A stretch of DNA of 64,000 nt from Aspergillus flavus (GCF_009017415.1 NC_092403.1:1240001-1304000); one strand, 5' to 3'; positions 1 through 11,974 are shown, numbered from the stretch's first letter. Notes: a model not told the origin generated them from the letters alone. Program-made: numbers and translations.

Positions 1-671
1 CAGATTAAATATAGTTTCGTTTACCTTTTTAATGGTCAACCCTGGATTCTCTGTTGTATGAAAGTGTAATTACTAGGACTAGTACATCTGATGCTAATGG
101 TAGTAAACACATTGCAGAAGCGACAACATACCGCGGCCTGATTATGTGTCTGTCGCCACCTGGTGGGTCAATAGCTTCCAGTGTCTTTAAACCTGATATG
201 TATTTCCAGGATGGCGCGGATAGTATGAAGTGACAGCCAATTATACGTCTCGGTAGAGAGGGACCTCTATGCGGTTCTACTAGCATGAAGAGGGGTTAGA
301 TGCGATAACATCAGCATAGCGACATTTCACCATAAGTTGTGTACTGGAATCCGGGTTCGACGTTGTATTGACGAATTATACTCGATGAAGATATTGCATT
401 AATGGCATGGATCAGGTAGTAATGTGCTGCGGGTTAAAACTGCAGCATTAATATCGAGATAAACAGGGAAGGAGTGAGTAACTACGTCTGCAGTAAGAGC
501 AAATATCCTTGGAGATGCGACTCGGAGTAGTATAAAGGCGGCCTTCAATCCGTACTGCCCTTCCATCCAAGCGCTCAATTGAAATTCAATAGGAAGCTCT
601 AGCACAACACTAGCGAGGTTATCATTCCATCTTCAGATTATCATCTCTTTATCGAAGTCCGACTCGGAAAC
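1..671. other. Intergenic, no gene seen
   Basis: Short open frames exist on the minus strand here, but none shows a motif, a convincing start context or splice signals. A tRNA-like T-arm string near 349 has no matching acceptor or anticodon arms. I see nothing else. Confidence 0.5.
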
Positions 672-2542
672 ATGGCTCTGGCGTACCCCGAAGGCGAGTG
701 CTTCTTCAAGCGTTCCGCCTTGAACTCCAGTAACAAGAGCTTCTATCAAGCCGATCGTGCGGACCATTTCTATGGTCACTTCCTTCTTGAGTTCATCTGG
801 AACGTGCCAACTCATACGGGAGATGCTGCACGCAAAACCCATAAACACCCGCGTTCCACATACCACCTGAATGACCTGAGTACATGGACGCCACCACCGA
901 TGATGTACAAGACGAACGGTCCTTACATAGGAAGCTGGTCACAGCTGCCCTTTGTGTATGGCTCACATTACTCCAAGGGAAAGCAGCGCCGGGTGCAGCA
1001 TAATCTTTGCACTAATGCCGACCGACTTCAGGCCCAGATGAAAGGTGCTGCTATGGAGGTTAATCTCACACGTTCCGCCTAAGTCAGCTAGTATAATCGA
1101 CTAACATCTGCCTCCCAGTCCTGGTTCATGATCATGCCGATGCCCAAGAGGCAGGAAGGCTGGGTGTTCATTGATGTCAGTACATTTGCTCCAAGCCATA
1201 TGTTGCCAATACTAACTGCTCCACTCACTTCATAATTCTATAGCGCCTGACAAATATTCGAGGCATTTACATCCCGGTAGCACACCAAGCGTCCGAGGAC
1301 CATCCGGAGCTTTGCACCTTTGTGCATGTCAACTTCGCTACAGCGGATGGTACGGTTAACATGTTCCATCACACTGGTAATGCGAAAAACCCGAAGACAT
1401 TCTGGAAGCCTGTCACATTGAAGAAGACGGTCGGCCTGCAGGATTGGAGCAACTTGACCGTGGGGTTCAATATCAACGGTCTGGTAAATCTTCTCTCACT
1501 GCCTCGCCAGCTACGTGCCCAAAATGCCTTCACCTCCAAGAATATTATTATTCTGGAAAGCGATATGGTGGCAAGCCCTAGGGTGGAGCGAAGCTACGAT
1601 GACGGCACAGACTTTGACTGGGCCAAGGTTGCTGGAGCCAACTTTGGCCTGAGTATCCAATGGAAGCCTGCCCCTCAAAAGCAGGACTGGCTAGAGAACT
1701 TCGTAAAGAACTCCTTGACTATCGCTGTTGGCTTTATTCCTGGTGTTGGGCCCATCGCGGCTATTGCGTTCCCGTTGATCTGGACGGCTATTGCTGATCC
1801 GGACTCGTTCGTCGATACCTGGAGGAACCTCTGTCCCGGAGTGGATCTGCAGCTGAAGCTCCTGGAGGCTATCAAAGATAGTGCTAAGGAGACTCGGGAA
1901 TACCTTCCAGACGGATGGGAGAAGACAGCTCTCGGTCCTAAATTTCTTTCCGGTTCTCATGCCACTGGCATGAGGGTGGCAGCTTTGGTCTCGGACACCG
2001 GCAGCAAACAGGATGACCTGGGATCGGAGGCTCTTATTATCAACGAACTAAAAGCCTTGGTGGGCGAGTCTGCCGATGGGCTTGGTCAGGCCCTCGACCC
2101 TGGGAGACCGGAAGACCAAATTGTCATCCTGGAGGCTGATACGGAGGCTGTTGGAGATGGCGACGTCAAAGACAATGATCACCGCCTTGAAGACCAGGTC
2201 GACGTAGAGGTCGTTCCTGACAAAGTGACCCTGGATGAGGTCGGCCCTGACATGAGCTTTAAACTGGCTGAGCAAGCCCTAAAGGACACTGCAAGGTCAG
2301 AGGATGAAAGTGAGTGGAAGAAGCTTGTGGATAACGCGGTAGAGACAGCCAAGGATATAGCTTCGAAGCTCCCAACTATCCCTGGAATAGGGCACAAGGA
2401 TGAAAGCTCCAGTAATGACAGTCAGAATGACCCTGCTGAGGATCCCACCGCGAGCGATGGTCCCGTGAATGATTTCAATTGGATGGATGACTACTTCAAA
2501 GCCCTCTTTTCAGGCACTCTTCCGCTCGAAGGACAGGCGTGA
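672..2542 (+). CDS. Uncharacterised fungal protein, three exons
   Basis: I do not recognise this family. Exons 672-1058, 1119-1175 and 1244-2542 join in frame to a protein of about 580 residues. Intron 1 has a GACTAAC branch site and CAG acceptor; intron 2 has a GTCAGT donor and TAG acceptor. The start ATG at 672 has a strong fungal context (AAC before, G after). The N-terminal 250 residues are rich in aromatic residues and beta-type sequence. A hydrophobic glycine/proline hairpin (motif GFIPGVGPIAAIAF) lies near residues 303-332, followed by a conserved-looking stretch with DPDSF and CPGVDL. The last 130 residues are acidic and probably disordered. There is no signal peptide. The hairpin could insert in a membrane or pack internally. 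The gene stands alone, with the convergent rhamnosidase gene ending 0.9 kb downstream. Gene model is good; function unknown. Confidence 0.75.
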
Positions 2543-3439
2543 GATATGTGCGTGCTATACCGGAAAGTAGAAACACTACAACGAAAACGGGAATTTATGC
2601 TGTCACACGAGGTGTTAAACCATCGCTCCGCGCAGGAGTAGTTTATTTATAGTGATTTATTTACAATTTCTAGGACTGCTTATATTGATTGAACAAAGCT
2701 ATAATTACTAGAGCCAGTGATACGAAGCCTTGCATACTCTATACCTCTTCAGTCTACCAGCATATGGGTAGACATGAACGGACTTGATCCTTCAACATAT
2801 CGTTGTTTAATTATACTGCAGTATAGGACACATTAGCCATGCGCTGGAGGCATTTCTGCTGAAACTGCAAGGCAGAAAGTATGCCCCGAGCCATCTTTCG
2901 TTTCCTTCAGAGAGACCCTCGACCCTGTTTGCCTAGAACTAAATAAGAACCTGCCTTTTACTGACCCAAGTATTCCATCATGGTGGAAGAAAGCTATATA
3001 ATATCTCAACATTTAACTTAGCCTCTTTAAAGGGCCCATCAAGAGGCATACAGATTGCAGAAGTCACTATTGGACAATCACTGTATCACCCTGCAATTTA
3101 AAATTATTAAGTGAAGCTACAGGTTGTCACCTCCGAACCTGCCTTCACAACGTTGCGGGACTGATCGCTAGCTGAGCGTCCGGGTGGTAATGGAATCTTT
3201 GCCTAGGATCTGTTGTGAAGCTCGGGGGCGATGTCATTATAGGACCCAGGCATCTCTTCTAGCGCAATCGATGTAGATAGAAATAGTTATTCGTGACAGG
3301 GATGGTGAAGGACAGTTACGTTATAAGTTTTCACCATTTGGACAATACATATTCACAAACTCTCAGCTGGGAAAAACCAGTGCAAACGTAGATGACCAAG
3401 ATGCCGTTGGCAATCATTCATTTCTTAACACCCGTAGGA
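2543..3439. other. Intergenic between convergent genes
   Basis: AT-rich 3' flanks of two convergent genes. No supported ORF, RNA or repeat was seen. Confidence 0.5.
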
Positions 3440-6040
3440 TTACTCCCTCGACGCATTGAACTTATATTGCCCCGATCCAACCTCTTTCGTCACATTACCG
3501 TATGGCAATGTAATGACGGCATTGGTGTTTGGCGGAACGGTGACTTCTAGGTCGAAGCTATCCCCATTCAGCTCCCACTTGGCACTGACCTCTCCGTAAG
3601 GACTGATAAAGCGCGAGTTGGCACTGGTGATATTACCTCCTGGCACAGGTGCGATTTTAATCTTTTTCCAACCTGGCTCGGCAGGAGCAAGGCCACCAAT
3701 AACCTGATGCATCCAATCGGCAACGGAGCCAAAGGCATAGTGGTTGAAACTTGTCATCTCACCAGGGTTGACACTACCATTTTGCAAAAGGCTGTCCCAG
3801 CGTTCCCACGTTGTAGTTCCATTTTGAACTACTTGATATAACCAGGAAGGCACCTTTGTTTGCAGCAGCATGCGGTAGAAGTCGTCTGTGGCGCCAATTT
3901 CGGCCAAAGCAAATCCCAGAGGTGGAGTTCCCGCGAAGCCTGTGCCAACAAGATAGTCATTGTCGGCAATTAGACTGCGCAAGGTATCGCCCGCAGCGGA
4001 TCGCTCCTCTTCGGTTGTGAACAGGCCAAAGTGCAACCCCAGAGCATAAGCTGTTTGCGTCCGGTTTGCCATCGCACCGTCCTTCAGCCATGCTTTGCGG
4101 AATTCATCAACCAAGCTGGTGTGCTGTTCACTGTACTTGTTCGCCAAGTCGCTGTGGCCGAGGGCAGTGGAGATATTGGTAAGAAGCTCAGTCATTCGCA
4201 CTAAGTAGGCGTCGGCAACAAGATGCGTGGCCGTAGTGGCATCACCTGGGTTGTCTGCTGGTGCCTTCGGGTCCAACCAATCTCCATACTGAAAGCTGTC
4301 TCGATCCCAAAGACCAGTATCTTCACGTGGAATTCCAGTATCTATCCAACCTTGGGCTTGTGAGTATTGCTCTTCCAGCATATCTAGGTCACCGTAAGCC
4401 TGATAATGGTTGAACGGCCCACCAACAGTAACGTCGCCCCATACTGCCGCAGCTCCCTGCTTCGAGTCTGTGTTCGGCGGGATGATAGGAACATACGGTG
4501 GTACGCTCATTGACCCGTTTATTTGCATCTCGGACCAAACGTCACGGTGCCAGCCTCGCCAAAATCCAGCAGTATTGTAGAGATAGTCAGCAGTAGGCCC
4601 AAAGGCGTGTGCATCTCCGGTCCATCCTAACCGCTCATCGCGTTGCGGGCAATCCGTCGGGATCGAAATGAAATTGCCCCTCATAGACCATATGACATTC
4701 TGGTGGAATTTATTAAGCAGTGCGTGGGAGCATTCGAACCAGCCTGTACGTTCCATGTCACTGTGAACGACAATTGCTCTAATAGAATCTCCGTTCAATG
4801 GTGTCGATGCCTCCGGCCAGCCGTCCACCTGTGCATACCGAAACCCGTGGGTAGTGAACCGTGGCTCCCACGTTTGGACACCATTGCCGTTTAGAATAAA
4901 CGTATCAATGGCTTTGGCAAAGCGCAGTGGGCGAAGCGCAAGCTCGCCGTTTTCCAGGACTTCAGCATGATGGAAGGTGATGTTTGTACCTCTCGGACCG
5001 GATACCGAAACCCTAAGCCAGCCGGCTACATTCTGACCAAAATCGATGATAGTCTTATTGGACGGCGACTTGAAGATATTTTGAGGCTTAACCTCCTCCA
5101 CCCTCCTGACTGGCGGGCCGTCTGGGGGAGTTAACTTCCCTTTCAGCGAGGGCAACTGCTTGACCGCGAGCCAATTGGTACCATTGAACGAACCCGACGA
5201 CCATCCAGCTATCTTGGCCTCAAGTCGTGAGTCGTATGTCTCTCCGTTATAGATTTCAGAAGACACCGTCGGCCCGATATTTGCCTGCCAAGACGCATCG
5301 GTCGGGACCTCGAGTTTGGTTCCATCTTCCAGGGTAACGACAAGCAAGGACAGAAGACCAATCGTGTCTCCATAGTTATTTCTATGCCCTCCACTAAAGC
5401 CAAGGTTACCAGAGAACCAGCCCTCTCCGACGGTAGCGCCGATTCCGTTGTGACCTTGCTTGATAAGGTCCGTCACATCGTAGGTATCGTAGACATGTCG
5501 ATTATCGTACGATTGCCATCCAGGTGCCATAACACGGTCGCCCACTCTTTGTCCGTTGATCTCCGCCTCATACACTCCGAGTGCAGTGATATACAGTCGG
5601 GCGGACTTCACGTTTTGGTCCACCCCGAAGGACTTCCTAAAGTATATCGGTCGCTTAGGTCCATTCACCTCGGTCTCGCGGTCAGCAGCAATTGGAACTG
5701 CGCTACCCCAGTCCTTATCGTTTAATAGCCCTGGCTCAACTGACGCCCAGTCAGACCATGGCGTAGAAGATTGGTCTTGGTTTCCATGGGCTCGTGCTCG
5801 GACTCTAGCCTCCTCGGCTGTCCCAAGAGCAGTGTCTGGCCATGGGACGAGAATAGAGTCGGACGAATTAACAGAGTAAACTTGCGGTACGCCGTTTCGG
5901 AGTATCTCGATATCATATCCCGCCTGTGTCCAGTTCGGCGCAATACCCTCGAATCGCCAAGAAATGCGAGGTTTAGACTCGGCAATGCCCAGCGCTTCGC
6001 GGTGGTGCTCGAATGATATCTGAGATATCGAGACCGCCAT
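3440..6040 (-). CDS. GH78 alpha-L-rhamnosidase
   Basis: An intact 866-residue reading frame without introns encodes a glycoside hydrolase family 78 alpha-L-rhamnosidase, which removes terminal rhamnose from pectin side chains or from flavonoid and saponin glycosides. Residues about 1-130 form an N-terminal beta region. Beta-sandwich domains follow, then the (alpha/alpha)6 barrel containing the family hallmark TDCPQRDERLGWTGD near residues 460-475, where the catalytic acid and sugar-binding residues cluster. A second hallmark, TTWERWD, lies near residue 743, and a C-terminal beta domain ends the protein. No signal peptide is visible, so the enzyme may be intracellular and act on imported rhamnosides. 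Length is typical for the family. The start at 6040 is the first ATG of the conserved N-terminus. The gene is transcribed away from the secreted galactanase at 7484 across a shared 1.4-kb region. Family call is firm; substrate is not known. Confidence 0.93.
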   Translation of the reverse strand: MAVSISQISFEHHREALGIAESKPRISWRFEGIAPNWTQAGYDIEILRNGVPQVYSVNSSDSILVPWPDTALGTAEEARVRARAHGNQDQSSTPWSDWASVEPGLLNDKDWGSAVPIAADRETEVNGPKRPIYFRKSFGVDQNVKSARLYITALGVYEAEINGQRVGDRVMAPGWQSYDNRHVYDTYDVTDLIKQGHNGIGATVGEGWFSGNLGFSGGHRNNYGDTIGLLSLLVVTLEDGTKLEVPTDASWQANIGPTVSSEIYNGETYDSRLEAKIAGWSSGSFNGTNWLAVKQLPSLKGKLTPPDGPPVRRVEEVKPQNIFKSPSNKTIIDFGQNVAGWLRVSVSGPRGTNITFHHAEVLENGELALRPLRFAKAIDTFILNGNGVQTWEPRFTTHGFRYAQVDGWPEASTPLNGDSIRAIVVHSDMERTGWFECSHALLNKFHQNVIWSMRGNFISIPTDCPQRDERLGWTGDAHAFGPTADYLYNTAGFWRGWHRDVWSEMQINGSMSVPPYVPIIPPNTDSKQGAAAVWGDVTVGGPFNHYQAYGDLDMLEEQYSQAQGWIDTGIPREDTGLWDRDSFQYGDWLDPKAPADNPGDATTATHLVADAYLVRMTELLTNISTALGHSDLANKYSEQHTSLVDEFRKAWLKDGAMANRTQTAYALGLHFGLFTTEEERSAAGDTLRSLIADNDYLVGTGFAGTPPLGFALAEIGATDDFYRMLLQTKVPSWLYQVVQNGTTTWERWDSLLQNGSVNPGEMTSFNHYAFGSVADWMHQVIGGLAPAEPGWKKIKIAPVPGGNITSANSRFISPYGEVSAKWELNGDSFDLEVTVPPNTNAVITLPYGNVTKEVGSGQYKFNASRE

Positions 6041-7483
6041 CCCTGGATTTAAAACGCAAAAAGAGTTGGTTCAGATCAGCCTCCACATCGGGCTTTCTGG
6101 TGAGTGGAAAGTTCGAGGTGGGTATTATGATAATTGGCGAAATTTGTATTCAAATATTCCACAGAGGACATTCTGAAAGGAACGACATCCTCAGATCCAC
6201 GCTTGGTATTCACCCGAGCACCGAGGGCCTCAGTCAAAGGCCTCGGTCATCTAGCTGCAGCAAATCCATAGTCTTCACGCTCAGGGTATCCTCCGGGCAC
6301 TTTTCCGATTAACGGTGAGCCAATTGCTGTCCTCTCACGATTCATGACAATTCCTCATTCTAATCACATTTGACGGCTGCCTAAGGGGCGGCAGAATTTG
6401 CCGACTTCCCTGCATGAAGAGTGTGGGGTATCAGTGGCACTGACTCAGTAGTGCGGGGAATCTGGGGAACAATCTATGTTGACTGTCGATCATCGGCTTT
6501 GCTGCACAGAGACTTGTCCATTACTATCCGACTGGTCTTGGCCTTCGGGGTGCATTAAACCGAGAGTAAGCAGGCTGCATAAAGGATTCTGCCGATCTCT
6601 CGGTATTTCCGGTAGCTCGGAGCAGGAGATTCACTTAAACCAGCGTGAGGATTAAACAATAGGATGAGGAGATGGAGGAGGAAATCCGTCATGTAGAAGT
6701 CAGTAGTGAGGTTTGGTGTATATCTCAAGTCCGTCTAGAATTGCCCTAGACACATTATAACACGCGATATGTCAGCAGGACAGACTACCGTTTTTGTCTT
6801 GGGCTGCTGGACTCCTTGGGACGTTTTTAATGAGACATAATAAAGAGCATAAATATTGTCCAGCTTGGGTCTGACAGTGTAGTGATACCACTGATTGTTC
6901 CTTGTTTTAACAATTGACCTTGTCCTACCTTTCCGTTGTCCTATATATATTTAAGCCTTATCTGATATGAGGGGGGCAAAAGTAACAACATAAGACAAGA
7001 AGGGAATGCCAGAGCTACCGAGCTTGGTGGTAGTCTTTAACACTATATGTGCCCTTTCGACCGGACTGCCTTAATGTATGAAAGAAAAAGAAGCTTTGTA
7101 TACTAAGCCACTTGAAGAAGTCCTCATGAATATTGCTTACGCCATCTAAGAAACTGGCTAGCATCATGCAATCTGGAATTCCGTTCTAACTGGGCGAAGA
7201 CTGCGGTTATATTGAAACCTGCTTGTTATGGTCGGCTTCGGCAAAATTAACGGAGTCCGCTCCGTACCCGACTCGGCAGGATTTCGGGTAATTCCGATAT
7301 TGATGGACCGTGATGCATCAGTTAGACCATGCATGATAGATTGCAGCACAACCCCTCAGTCATGTCTCGACCTTTATCTTATCTGGACACATCACGCTTA
7401 AATAGTTCATTGAAGCGCACCCCCAACCAGATCGCTGGGCTTGTTCTGTCGGAAGATACATGGGGAGAGATATCGTCAAAACT
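6041..7483. promoter_or_regulatory. Shared divergent intergenic region
   Basis: These 1.44 kb separate the 5' ends of the rhamnosidase and galactanase genes and must hold both promoters. I found no supported coding sequence. No regulatory site was identified with confidence; co-regulation is only an inference from the head-to-head layout and related substrates. Confidence 0.45.
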
Positions 7484-9428
7484 ATGATTCTTGGCTTGAT
7501 TGCTAGCCTAGGCCAGGCAGCTGTAGCTGCGGCAGCCCTGCAAATTGTGAGGATCCTGTTGCTGACGAATTAGTATTGGTCCGATACTAAATTAAACACA
7601 GGTTCCTGGTGCTACGTGGACCGCGGCCGGCACCAACCAGCATGTTCAGGCGCATGGTGGAGGTATGGTGCATATAATTTATTTGACTGTTCTCGAGTCT
7701 TCACTGAAGCAATATGCCAAATAAGGTATTATCGAAGTCGATTCGACATACTACTGGATTGGCGAGAACAAGCTAGATGGGAGCTCCTTTCAGTCAGTCA
7801 ATTGCTACTCGAGCAAGGTGGGTTCCCACTGAAAAGGCATTCCCGAAGCAATTGACTTTCCATCTAATCCTCCCTCCGACAGAATTTGGTAGAGTGGACA
7901 TTTGTTGGAGAACTCCTTTCTCGTCAGAGCAGTGGAGACCTAGGCCCCGATCGCATCGTCGAGCGCCCAAAGGTGATCTACAATGACGCGACATCCAAAT
8001 ATGTCTTGTGGATGCACATCGATAGCAGTGATTACGGCGAGGCAAAGACCGGTGTTGCGACGTCTTCCAGTGTTTGTGGTGCATATGAATATCTGTAAGC
8101 TCGCGTTTCCGCAGCTCGCTATGTATCCTTGGACTGATGAATACGTATCAAGGGGTTCCTTCCGACCTCTTGGGTATCAATCGCGAGATATGGGTCTTTA
8201 TAAAGATGACGATGGCACGGGATATCTTTTGACTGAGGATGTGAGTGACAGAATCAAATCCATGCATAATGCGGGTCAATGTAACTCAACGCTATCAGCG
8301 TCCCAATGGCCTGAGAATCAACACATTGACGGATGACTTCACCAACGTCACTGAAACGACTCATCTGTTTCCAGAACACGTGGAGGCCCCAGCTCTATAC
8401 AAACAGGACGGAGTATACTTCCTGTTTGGGTCTCAGTTGACAGGTCTTCCTTCCGTCTCCCTTATTTGCTAGAGACCCCAATTGTTGACTAACGGGTAAT
8501 ATAGGATGGTGTATGTCATTAAGTGTCACTCAACACGATATATTCAGACAGGCTAATTAGTTGGGCAGCAAACAACGATAATAAATATGTTACTGCAACA
8601 AGCCTTAGTGGGCCCTGGACTAACTGGACCGACTTTGCCCCAAGTGGAGCCAACACATTTGAGTCTCAAACGACTTTCGTCCTGCGGGTCGGCGGTTCCG
8701 TAGTGTGAGGGCTTTTCAACGAATATATTATGAGAATTGGATTGCTAACATTCTCAGGTATATGGGAGATCGCTGGGACTCTGCAAATCTCATGAGATCA
8801 ACTTATATTTGGCTCCCGTTGACAATTGAAGGAACCACCGCGACTCTGGTATGAAAGCTTCCACGGCTCTGATAGTCTTCCGATATATCCTACGAGTCTA
8901 ACAATGTCTGTATCTGCACAGAACAACGAAACGGCGTGGGTGCTGCCACTTGACGGAACCTGGTCCGCCGCCGGGGATGGAACCAGCTACGAGGCCGAGT
9001 CATCTGACAGTACCCTTTCTAACGGTGCCAAGATTATTTCCTGCAGCGGCTGCTCTGGCGGGAAGTCTGTCGGGTACATTGGTGGCCCTGATGATGGAAC
9101 GATTGTGGTCAACAATGTGGCCAGCGATGCGTCAACAGATACCACTATCCGTGTCCAATATGCCAACGGAAACAACTCACAGCGCTACGCAAATGTCACC
9201 GTCAATGGCCAATCTCATGTACTGGCGTTTTTGCCCTCCGGAAGTGGTAATACGCCGTTCACCTCGACTCTTCATACCACATTGGAAAAGGGCGATACAA
9301 ACACGATCACTTTCAGTGCGTATGAGGAAGGATGGGGTAAGTTTCTTTCCTCTTTCTGCACCCATGCATAGTTAAGTCAATGACAATGATTAGGACCCGA
9401 TCTTGATCAACTAGTTATTTCGGGGTAG
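7484..9428 (+). CDS. Secreted exo-beta-1,3-galactanase, GH43 with CBM35
   Basis: Ten exons (7484-7546, 7602-7662, 7726-7817, 7883-8094, 8153-8240, 8299-8443, 8548-8704, 8758-8848, 8922-9336, 9394-9428) join to about 452 residues. The model was built by matching to galactan 1,3-beta-galactosidases (GH43 subfamily 24), which trim arabinogalactan main chains. Residues 1-19 form a signal peptide. The five-bladed propeller shows VQAHGGG, YYWIGENK, VERPKVIYN, SFRPLGYQSRDMGLY and VEAPALYK, where the substrate-binding and acidic catalytic residues lie. A CBM35 module follows (YEAESSD, then GGKSVGYIG). Every intron has GT and AG ends. The intron at 8444-8547 is ambiguous: the family Gly-Trp of the TGW turn is reached only if bases near 8505-8508 are used as a 4-nt exon. 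The gene is divergent from the rhamnosidase and tail-to-tail with the gene at 9686. Function is well supported; the exact exon at 8.5 kb is not. Confidence 0.85.
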
Positions 9429-9685
9429 ACCACAAGCAGAGAAGGTCACTAAAGGGTCACGGGGTGATGCGTTGGTGGATTCTGTTTCTCGCAAACGAAC
9501 CTACATTTTTGGATATAAGCATGTGACCACACGCACCCTACAATGCAGCGATAGTTTCTGAGACAGTTTGATCCACTACCACATTACAGTTCCTCTCTGT
9601 ACTCTTAGAAAAGCGCCCATATAGCGAAAAACGCATTGGGAGATACAGGAATTGGGGGAATGGAATTTCATGCCACGATCTCCAA

Positions 9686-10498
9686 TTAATTCACAGCATA
9701 GCTAACACGAGACTTCCCCGACTTCCTCGAGATCTTCGTAACGCTAGTCGGTCCACACAAATCCGTAGTATCGACATGCGTCCCTCCACAGGGATAAACC
9801 TCGGCCCCAACAATGTTCACCACGCGGAACTTCTCTCCCGGCATGAGGCTACGGTCGGGAATCAATCTTTCCAGACCCTTTTCCCGAAACATGGTTTCAT
9901 CCCACCACTCAACCCGAACCTCTCGCTTGTCGGCGATATATTGATCTACCCGTTTCTGAATCGGCTCTTTCCATTTTCCTTCGATTAGACCTTGAAATTC
10001 ACAGGATGCCGAGCCCGGAGCGTGAGAAGCCTTTAATTCATCAAAGTCCTGGACCTCCTTCTCCAGGAGATGTCTCACAGCAGCACCAAGGACGTGGCCT
10101 GCCGTATGAAGCCGCGAATGTAGCAGGCGCTTCTCAGCATCGACTTCTTGTCGGACTGTCTCGCCTTTCGAAAATGCAGAACATGAACCATCACCGAATC
10201 GGCCGAGGTGCAAGACTTGGCCTTGTCCGGTCGCATCCATGCGGACGGCCGTCACCGTAAACGTGGTTCCTGCGGGTCCTGTCATTGTGCCCACGTCGGA
10301 GGGCTGGCCGCCCCCTTGAGGATGGAAGATTGTCTTTTCAGTGGCGACGACATGGTCATCATCGTTTCCCGCGGGAAAGAGCTGGCGGTTGGGATCTTCC
10401 AGTTCGTTGAAGCGATATACTGTTGTGACGGGTGTGTCGAGCGAAAGAAGGTTCCAATCGTGCTGGTAGGCGAGGAACGTCCGGCTAGACGCGGCCAT
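9686..10498 (-). CDS. Free-standing alanyl-tRNA editing protein (AlaX-like)
   Basis: A single 270-residue frame resembles the editing half of alanyl-tRNA synthetase without the aminoacylation half. AlaX-type proteins hydrolyse mischarged Ser-tRNA(Ala) in trans in the cytosol. An N-terminal beta-barrel part carries FHPQGGGQPSD near residues 58-68. The catalytic SAD part carries the zinc ligands in HSRLHTAGH (about residues 126-134) and CGGTH near residue 238. Length fits AlaX-II or AARSD1-like proteins. The start at 10498 (gccATGGCC) has good context and gives the expected short N-terminus. The gene lies tail-to-tail with the galactanase, only 257 bp apart, with no functional link apparent. 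Confidence 0.9.
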   Translation of the reverse strand: MAASSRTFLAYQHDWNLLSLDTPVTTVYRFNELEDPNRQLFPAGNDDDHVVATEKTIFHPQGGGQPSDVGTMTGPAGTTFTVTAVRMDATGQGQVLHLGRFGDGSCSAFSKGETVRQEVDAEKRLLHSRLHTAGHVLGAAVRHLLEKEVQDFDELKASHAPGSASCEFQGLIEGKWKEPIQKRVDQYIADKREVRVEWWDETMFREKGLERLIPDRSLMPGEKFRVVNIVGAEVYPCGGTHVDTTDLCGPTSVTKISRKSGKSRVSYAVN

Positions 10499-11974
10499 TG
10501 TAATTTTGCGTGCGGAAGAATGTAGCCAAGAGTGTTGAAACCTTGCTTGCGGGGTTGACCAGTTTTGGGCGCGGATTTCGTGGATTGGCGGACGCGGGGA
10601 AGGAGATCTTGGTCTTACCCGCTGGGTGCAACCGGGAGGGGAACTTTATTCATCTCTGCGCAGTGCCTTAATCCAGTCTAGAGAGAAAAATCCGGATGGT
10701 TCAATTGGTCTCCATGGAAGGACGCTATGAACGTGGAGGGAAGGAGATTGCGACCTTTGTGGGGCCCATCCGGCGCCAAGACGAGGAAGTACAGTAAAAC
10801 CAGTAAACCACCAGGGACCAGAGGATCTACAACCGGTAGGTAACCGGCCCGGTGAGCATCATGAGTACAGGTGTGGGACTCATGCGGGGTAAAATACGAG
10901 AATCAGGTCTGTTCAACGTCAAGGTTTGCCTTGAAGATGCTAGATAAGCGTGGAGGCGCGATTAAGCTTACGATGAGTTTATGGTCTGAGCGTGGTGAGC
11001 TTGCCTTAAACCTGTAGAAAGTGTAAACACTGTTCCCAATGCGTCTATCTCCCTCCAGCTGGAGATGAGCTGAAGAAAACATCTGTATAGGGTTCTGGTC
11101 TTGTACACCAGTAACATCAAATGGCAGGCTTTGTGTCTACAGAGCACCTATGTGCACTATGATACGCATTGAATTGGATATAGGTAACGTGATGGCATTG
11201 CCCTAGTCTGAAAGAACAGTGGAGAACCGATATGCAAGACGCGGGGTTGCAAAGGGCTTCTTACCTTCACCGAGTGCGGCCGGTACTCTCCGTAAATTAC
11301 AGTAAGAATGCTAGAAACCAGGTATACGAGTCTGCCAACCGGCAATCCACTTCCGATCTGTTGCCCCGGCCCATGTCCATACTAGTATCCATACTAGTAG
11401 TAGTCAGGACGAGCAAGCATTGCACTGATAAGATTGCGAACATAATGAAAGATCCATTCAATATTGGACTGAAGCAAATAAGCAACTCTGGTTGTCTAGA
11501 AAATCTATGATTTCAAATTGGCAGTTAGCATACTGGTTGCGGAGGGATAACCCGGAAAACTGAGCGGAGTATGTGGGGGAGCAGAAATTGGACAACTGCC
11601 CGAATTTATGGTTAAAAGCTCGTACAGGTTTTCCCCGGATCCTGTAGCTGTGGATATGATAACGGGCTTCTTATTTAGGTAGCCTAGGCGATGTGGGGAC
11701 GAAATACGTTTGAATATCTTTCGCAGTGCGCACATGAAATAGATATTGGGTAATGATGAGAGTGCTTGAGAAAAGTCTCCAAGATCTACGTCTAGCCCTG
11801 TTCCATTGCCATCCAATCGAGTGACATGTATACCTCTCTATAGCTCCACATCCATCCGTATGTATATTTGAACGTGGCCCACCTCGTAGTCAATGGATTC
11901 CGCTCTAGGCGTACTTGACACCTTACATCAATCATCTCACAATTGTACATAGTTGTGAAGCATATGGTTTCACT
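10499..11974. other. Intergenic with a short tandem repeat
   Basis: This 1.5-kb region holds the upstream sequences of the editing protein and the permease. A 12-bp direct repeat, TCCATACTAGTA, occurs twice in tandem at 11376-11399; each copy contains the palindrome TACTAGTA. Open frames here lack motifs. Confidence 0.5.

Noticed and set aside
340..365. tRNA T-arm-like string
   Set aside because: No acceptor stem, anticodon arm or matching 3' end can be folded around it.
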